In this document: in pieces, positions 19,001 to 22,322 of the stretch | Layout: each line of letters starts with the position of its first letter | Numbering within the stretch: position 1 is the stretch's first letter | DNA from: Phallusia fumigata | Taxonomy: Eukaryota; Chordata; Ascidiacea; Phlebobranchia; Ascidiidae | Assembly (NCBI GenBank): GCA_008931825.1 | Contig: QXVZ01008763.1 | Coordinates: forward strand, 1 to 22,322 | Length of the DNA: 22,322 nucleotides | Reading direction: 5' to 3' | The notes under the pieces: model-generated | Seen by the model: the letters and a program-made list of their open reading frames with translations, nothing else | Databases searched by the model: none | What the model was told of the DNA's origin: nothing | Translations under genes and position numbers: made by a program

Positions 19001-21661
19001 ACATTTAAATGCTTTTTGTACAGGTGCACCCACTGTGGCAAAAACTTCATGAAAGCCAGTCTTCTATCATCGCATATCAGAAATGTACATGGAGCTGTTG
19101 GAACAAACACACTTGTCAACACCAACACCAACTTGACCACTGTTAATAACACCAACACCTCTGCAACAACTAACAATGAATGTGACATGGCTAATGACAA
19201 CTCTGAGAAGCCCCTGCAATGCAAAGACTGCGACAAGACATTCAAAAACCCGGGCTATCTTAAACAACACCTTTTGTCGGTTCATGTAAGTAGTTGCAAC
19301 ATTGGCAGAATTCTTGTGATGTGAAATTTCTATAAATGTTGCGTTTGTTAATTTTGACCATGTTTGTTAAGCAGTGCTATTTCCTATGTAGAACAAGCCC
19401 CACAAATGTGAGGAATGTGGAAAAGGGTTTGGCCGGCGCAGTGACTTGAATCGGCATATGCGAGGTGTGCACATGCGTGAACGACCACATCACTGCAGCA
19501 AATGTGGATGGACATTTGCTGAAGCTGGAAATCTCAAGCACCACATGCAGGTTGAACTAAACACTTTTGAATTGTAAAGGCTTCTACTGAACAAATGGGT
19601 TTCTGAAACATTGCTCCTAAAAACTGAAGATGTTTTTCCCATTAAAAACACAATTTAGAAAAAACATTTTTGAGTATTACGATGTTTGCTAAAAAATTAT
19701 ATAATGGGTGTTCGTTCCGTAAAAAAACAGTGAATGTTTTTGTGCTGTGATTTTGTTCTGCTAACTACATGAATCTTTGTCCAGGCGGTGCATTCAAAGG
19801 AGAAAAACTACCACTGCCAGATATGTTCGAAGAGCTTCTCGATTGTTTCCTACCTAAAAACCCACATGATTCGAGTTCACAATATCAATGAAAGTGTTAA
19901 AAACACAGGTATGCCGAGTTTTGTTCCTATTTTGATGATTATTACCACATATACTTGTAAATATGTGTAACTGGAATAAGTTTAGATAAGCAAGTCCTTA
20001 ATTTGGTGCTGGGTGTTCAAAGCAAATTCAGCTATATGTTGCCTTTTGATTAAAAATTCAAACAAATGGAGTCAACAGAATAAAATTTTACTTTTGGACA
20101 ATGAAATTATGGCAACTAATCTTTTGCTGTGTCATGTATGTGGGTGGTTATAATCACCTCATACATGCTCAAGTTCTGCAGAACCTATCAATGCTCTTAC
20201 TGAACTCAAACAATTTATAAGTAGTGAATGGATTTGATTGAAATCGGTATTTACTAAATCTCACACATACCTCAATATGAGAGACAATCGCTTTTTAAAC
20301 TTGGAAAATGTAAAATTGGACACATTCGTATTTTGCGAATCGGCCATCACAGTCTTAAAACTTGTCAAGACTTTCGATGTTGAAATCGCTGAAGATTTCG
20401 GATATAACAATAAACAAAACATGGGTTTGCAACAACTTCACATGCCATCGAATGTGAAAGATGTCTGGTTTGAAAATCTTCCATGTGCTTTACTCAGCAA
20501 AACAGAATATACTGTGTCCTATCCTTAATATTTAATCCCCAACTTTTATTTAAAGCCACCACAATGGTAACCACGGATGCCATGGTGACCAACCAGCAAG
20601 TTTTTCCAGTGCAAGAGACGCAGCAAACTGAAATTACGTCTATCCAGTTGCCCACAGCACAATCACATATGAACAGATGTTATGAATGTGGACAAGTGTT
20701 TTCCAGTGTTGCCATGCTGCAGGTATTTTATCTTTCAAAATACTTGGTATTGAGTTAATTCTGGGATTTCAACTGAAATGGGATGTTAGGAAGTTTCTTG
20801 ATATTGTGCATCAATGACTCCACTTGGTTATAAAAATTGCCATCTTGTTCATTAAACTTCAAAGTTTGCAAGATTTTTTAACTTATGCTTGGTTTCATTC
20901 TTGAGTGCAGTGGACAGCAGTTTCTTATATGTTTGTGCAAATATAATGCAAATACTAGGCTGTCTTTTACAACTAACATCAGGTTCTTGACATTTTATAG
21001 CATACCAACAAAATTTTTCCCACAACCAAGTTATAGGACAGGCCTTGATTTTTGGTTGTTTTTGAAATAGGCAAGATCATTTTTCCTTTTTTACAATAAT
21101 TGGTTTTTATTGGTTTACAGAATCATGTCATGTCAACCCATCCACAGCCATTCTGGTGCACAGTGTGTGGTGAAGGTTTTTCACAGGCATATCAACTTCA
21201 GGTTAGTTGTTTATAGGATGCCATTGGCCTAAAAAGACCAATAAACAAGCGTGTATTTTCGAAACCTTTTTGGTTGACCCACCATCCTAAACAAAATAAA
21301 AAAACGTTTATGTCTTCTAGGTCTCATACATTTTGATATTTTGGGACTGCTTATTGGAGCTTTTAAGAAAAATGTGGTTTATTTACCAATCCTTTTTCAG
21401 TACCACTTGCAAGCTCGTCATTCAAACAACGCCCCTGCCACGCCGGTGCTACTTAACCAATCAAACAACCAGGACGTTGCCAGAGCGACGCCGATGACGA
21501 CAAACATGATGGGGGACCAATCAGCGGAAGAGATTTCAGGTCTCGTGACCAACAAGTGCAGTGCATGCGGGGAATTCAAATCTTCTGACAGGGATCATGT
21601 CTGCCCCGGTCTAAAGGCAAGTGAAGTAAGCAATGTTTGGGGGCATCCAAAAATGCTGTAA
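16077..21661 (+). CDS. Ten-finger C2H2 zinc-finger protein, complete, 12 coding exons, 667 aa
   Basis: Probable nuclear DNA-binding regulator; no named orthologue recognised. Exons: 16077-16283, 16491-16692, 17240-17431, 17500-17556, 17745-17878, 18372-18529, 19024-19285, 19392-19550, 19785-19908, 20556-20722, 21121-21201, 21401-21661. The ATG at 16077 is preceded by an in-frame TAA at 16059. Residues 1-215 are Ala/Ser/Thr/Gln-rich and probably disordered, ending in QQQQ. Fingers begin at Cys 219, 250, 285, 318, 383, 410, 439, 468, 540 and 567. All are C-x2-C-x12-H-x4-H, and typical TGEKP linkers are absent. An Asn/Thr-rich spacer (about 344-370) separates fingers 4 and 5, and a Gln/Thr-rich one fingers 8 and 9. 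The tail has a possible CCHC knuckle (Cys634, Cys637, His647, Cys649). No KRAB, BTB or SCAN domain is seen. Confidence 0.88.
18033..18209. mobile_element. Non-autonomous hAT-like MITE, 177 bp
   Basis: The left end CTGTGTTTCTTAAAC and the complement of the right end CAGTGATTCTCAAAG form imperfect terminal inverted repeats, extending with gaps to GGACCAC / GGTCCAC. An 8-bp target duplication flanks it: CTCTAGAC (18025-18032) and CTCTATAC (18210-18217), 7 of 8 identical. Eight-base duplications and CAGTG ends are typical of hAT elements. It has no coding capacity and lies in the intron that splits finger 2. Confidence 0.75.
18664..18910 (+). other. Possible alternative terminal exon of the zinc-finger gene
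   Basis: A strong acceptor (ttgttttttccag) ends at 18663, inside the intron after the exon 18372-18529. Spliced in phase, it adds GFNKSFHDKRD and a TAA (18698-18700), giving a short protein with only fingers 1-3. An AATAAA at 18888-18893 could end such a transcript. Confidence 0.35.
20133..20167. repeat. 35-bp imperfect palindrome
   Basis: CATGTATG at the left end pairs with CATACATG at the right. The stem continues with one bulge and a mismatch through GGGTG / CACC to a short TA-rich centre. It lies in the intron between the exons 19785-19908 and 20556-20722. It may be a MITE core. Confidence 0.55.
20277..20528 (+). other. Unexplained 83-codon intronic ORF
   Basis: ATG 20277 to TAA 20528, with protein-like composition (LNLENVKLDTFVFCESAI, VEIAEDFGYNN, VKDVWFENLPCALL). 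It is less AT-biased and more codon-like than the surrounding intron. No zinc-finger motif is present and no flanking splice pair places it in the gene. Not recognised; it may be a transposon fragment, an unannotated exon or chance. Confidence 0.3.
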
Positions 21662-21678
21662 ATTGAACCCTTAGGGTT

Positions 21679-21684
21679 AATAAA
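21679..21684 (+). terminator. Poly(A) signal of the zinc-finger gene
   Basis: AATAAA lies 17 bases after the stop codon and is followed by a U-rich stretch (ttggatttgtattatg on the DNA). It implies a very short 3' UTR if used. Confidence 0.55.
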
Positions 21685-22289
21685 TTGGATTTGTATTATG
21701 TAATAGTAACTGCAATGTCAACCTATTTGACATTTAAGGTTTTTGGGGAGTTTATTTAATTTTTTTAGACCACTAACTTTGTGAAATTTTTGAATCTATT
21801 TTGCTAGAACCAGTACTTAATGCTTTGGTTTCATCTAAAGACCAAACATTGAGATGTTACACAATGAGGTTGTGGTTTTCGAATTGTGTTTGTTATAAAA
21901 TTATTTGCGAGCGCCAGTGAAATAAGTGGTCCGACTGTTACCTCACCAAGAATTTTCCTGCGCATTTGTAAAAGATTTATGTGTTTAAATTTCCAGTTCC
22001 CCTCAGTGGTTCATTATGTTGCAGTAGTCCAATATAGCTAAAGCGTGTACATAGTACAGAATGGACACGCATTACTTGAACGTTAAGTGGTTATCATCCT
22101 TTGCTTGGCAATTCAGCTTTACGAACTTCAAATGCAAAACTGAAAAATTGCCAATCCACTAATATAAGGCAATTTGTTGTTTATTATGGGCGCTAAGTTA
22201 CATACACATTAATGCCTGTAACATACCGTTATGCGTGAAGCGCTGATATAGCTGTTCAGTTTCAAATAAAACCCACGTGAGGATTTAAA

Positions 22290-22322
22290 ACAAACACACA
22301 CCCCCACACGCACGCACACACC
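22290..22322. repeat. CA-rich microsatellite at the right edge
   Basis: Interrupted CA/CG dinucleotide run (acaaacacacacccccacac, then gcacgcacacacc), continuing to the window end. Confidence 0.75.

Larger units (their letters stand above)
21662..22322. other. 3' flank of the zinc-finger gene
   Basis: Apart from the poly(A) signal at 21679-21684, I see no gene. A CACGTG lies at 22274-22279 and a CA-rich microsatellite at the very end. Confidence 0.5.

Overview
The window reads as nuclear DNA of an invertebrate chordate, most likely a tunicate such as Ciona. It is AT-rich, compact and intron-containing. It carries a melanin-pathway tyrosinase-related gene of vertebrate type, a BRCA2-like gene whose first coding intron sits where the human one does, and short introns with clean GT..AG borders. 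The species is inferred; nothing here is diagnostic of one species.

Layout. (1) 1-4724, minus strand: 5' part of a class III facilitative sugar transporter (GLUT6/GLUT8 type), running off the left edge, with one expected exon not found. (2) 4725-6892: divergent intergenic region with an 82-bp direct repeat carrying two perfect CRE palindromes around an AP-1 site, then a compact promoter (perfect TCACGTGA E-box, three Otx-type TAATCC sites, TATA box). (3) 6893-11392, plus strand: a complete 8-exon tyrosinase-related protein gene (537 aa). (4) 11393-12200: convergent 3' region. (5) 12201-14663, minus strand: a complete 3-exon BRCA2-like gene (771 aa) with a PALB2-binding-like motif, four BRC or BRC-like repeats and a possible C-terminal RAD51-binding tail, but no room for the helical/OB-fold DNA-binding domain. 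(6) 14664-16076: divergent region with a GC-richer promoter or 5' UTR segment. (7) 16077-21661, plus strand: a complete 12-coding-exon gene (667 aa) for a protein with ten C2H2 fingers, with an hAT-like MITE and a possible alternative terminal exon in its introns. (8) 21662-22322: poly(A) signal and unassigned flank ending in a CA-rich microsatellite.

The four genes do not form a pathway. The tyrosinase-related protein belongs to melanosome chemistry, the BRCA2-like protein to RAD51-mediated repair, the transporter to intracellular hexose movement, and the zinc-finger protein is probably a DNA-binding regulator. Exon models were assembled by hand from splice consensus, reading-phase continuity and family similarity. 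Every join in the three complete models keeps frame, giving 537, 771 and 667 codons plus stop.
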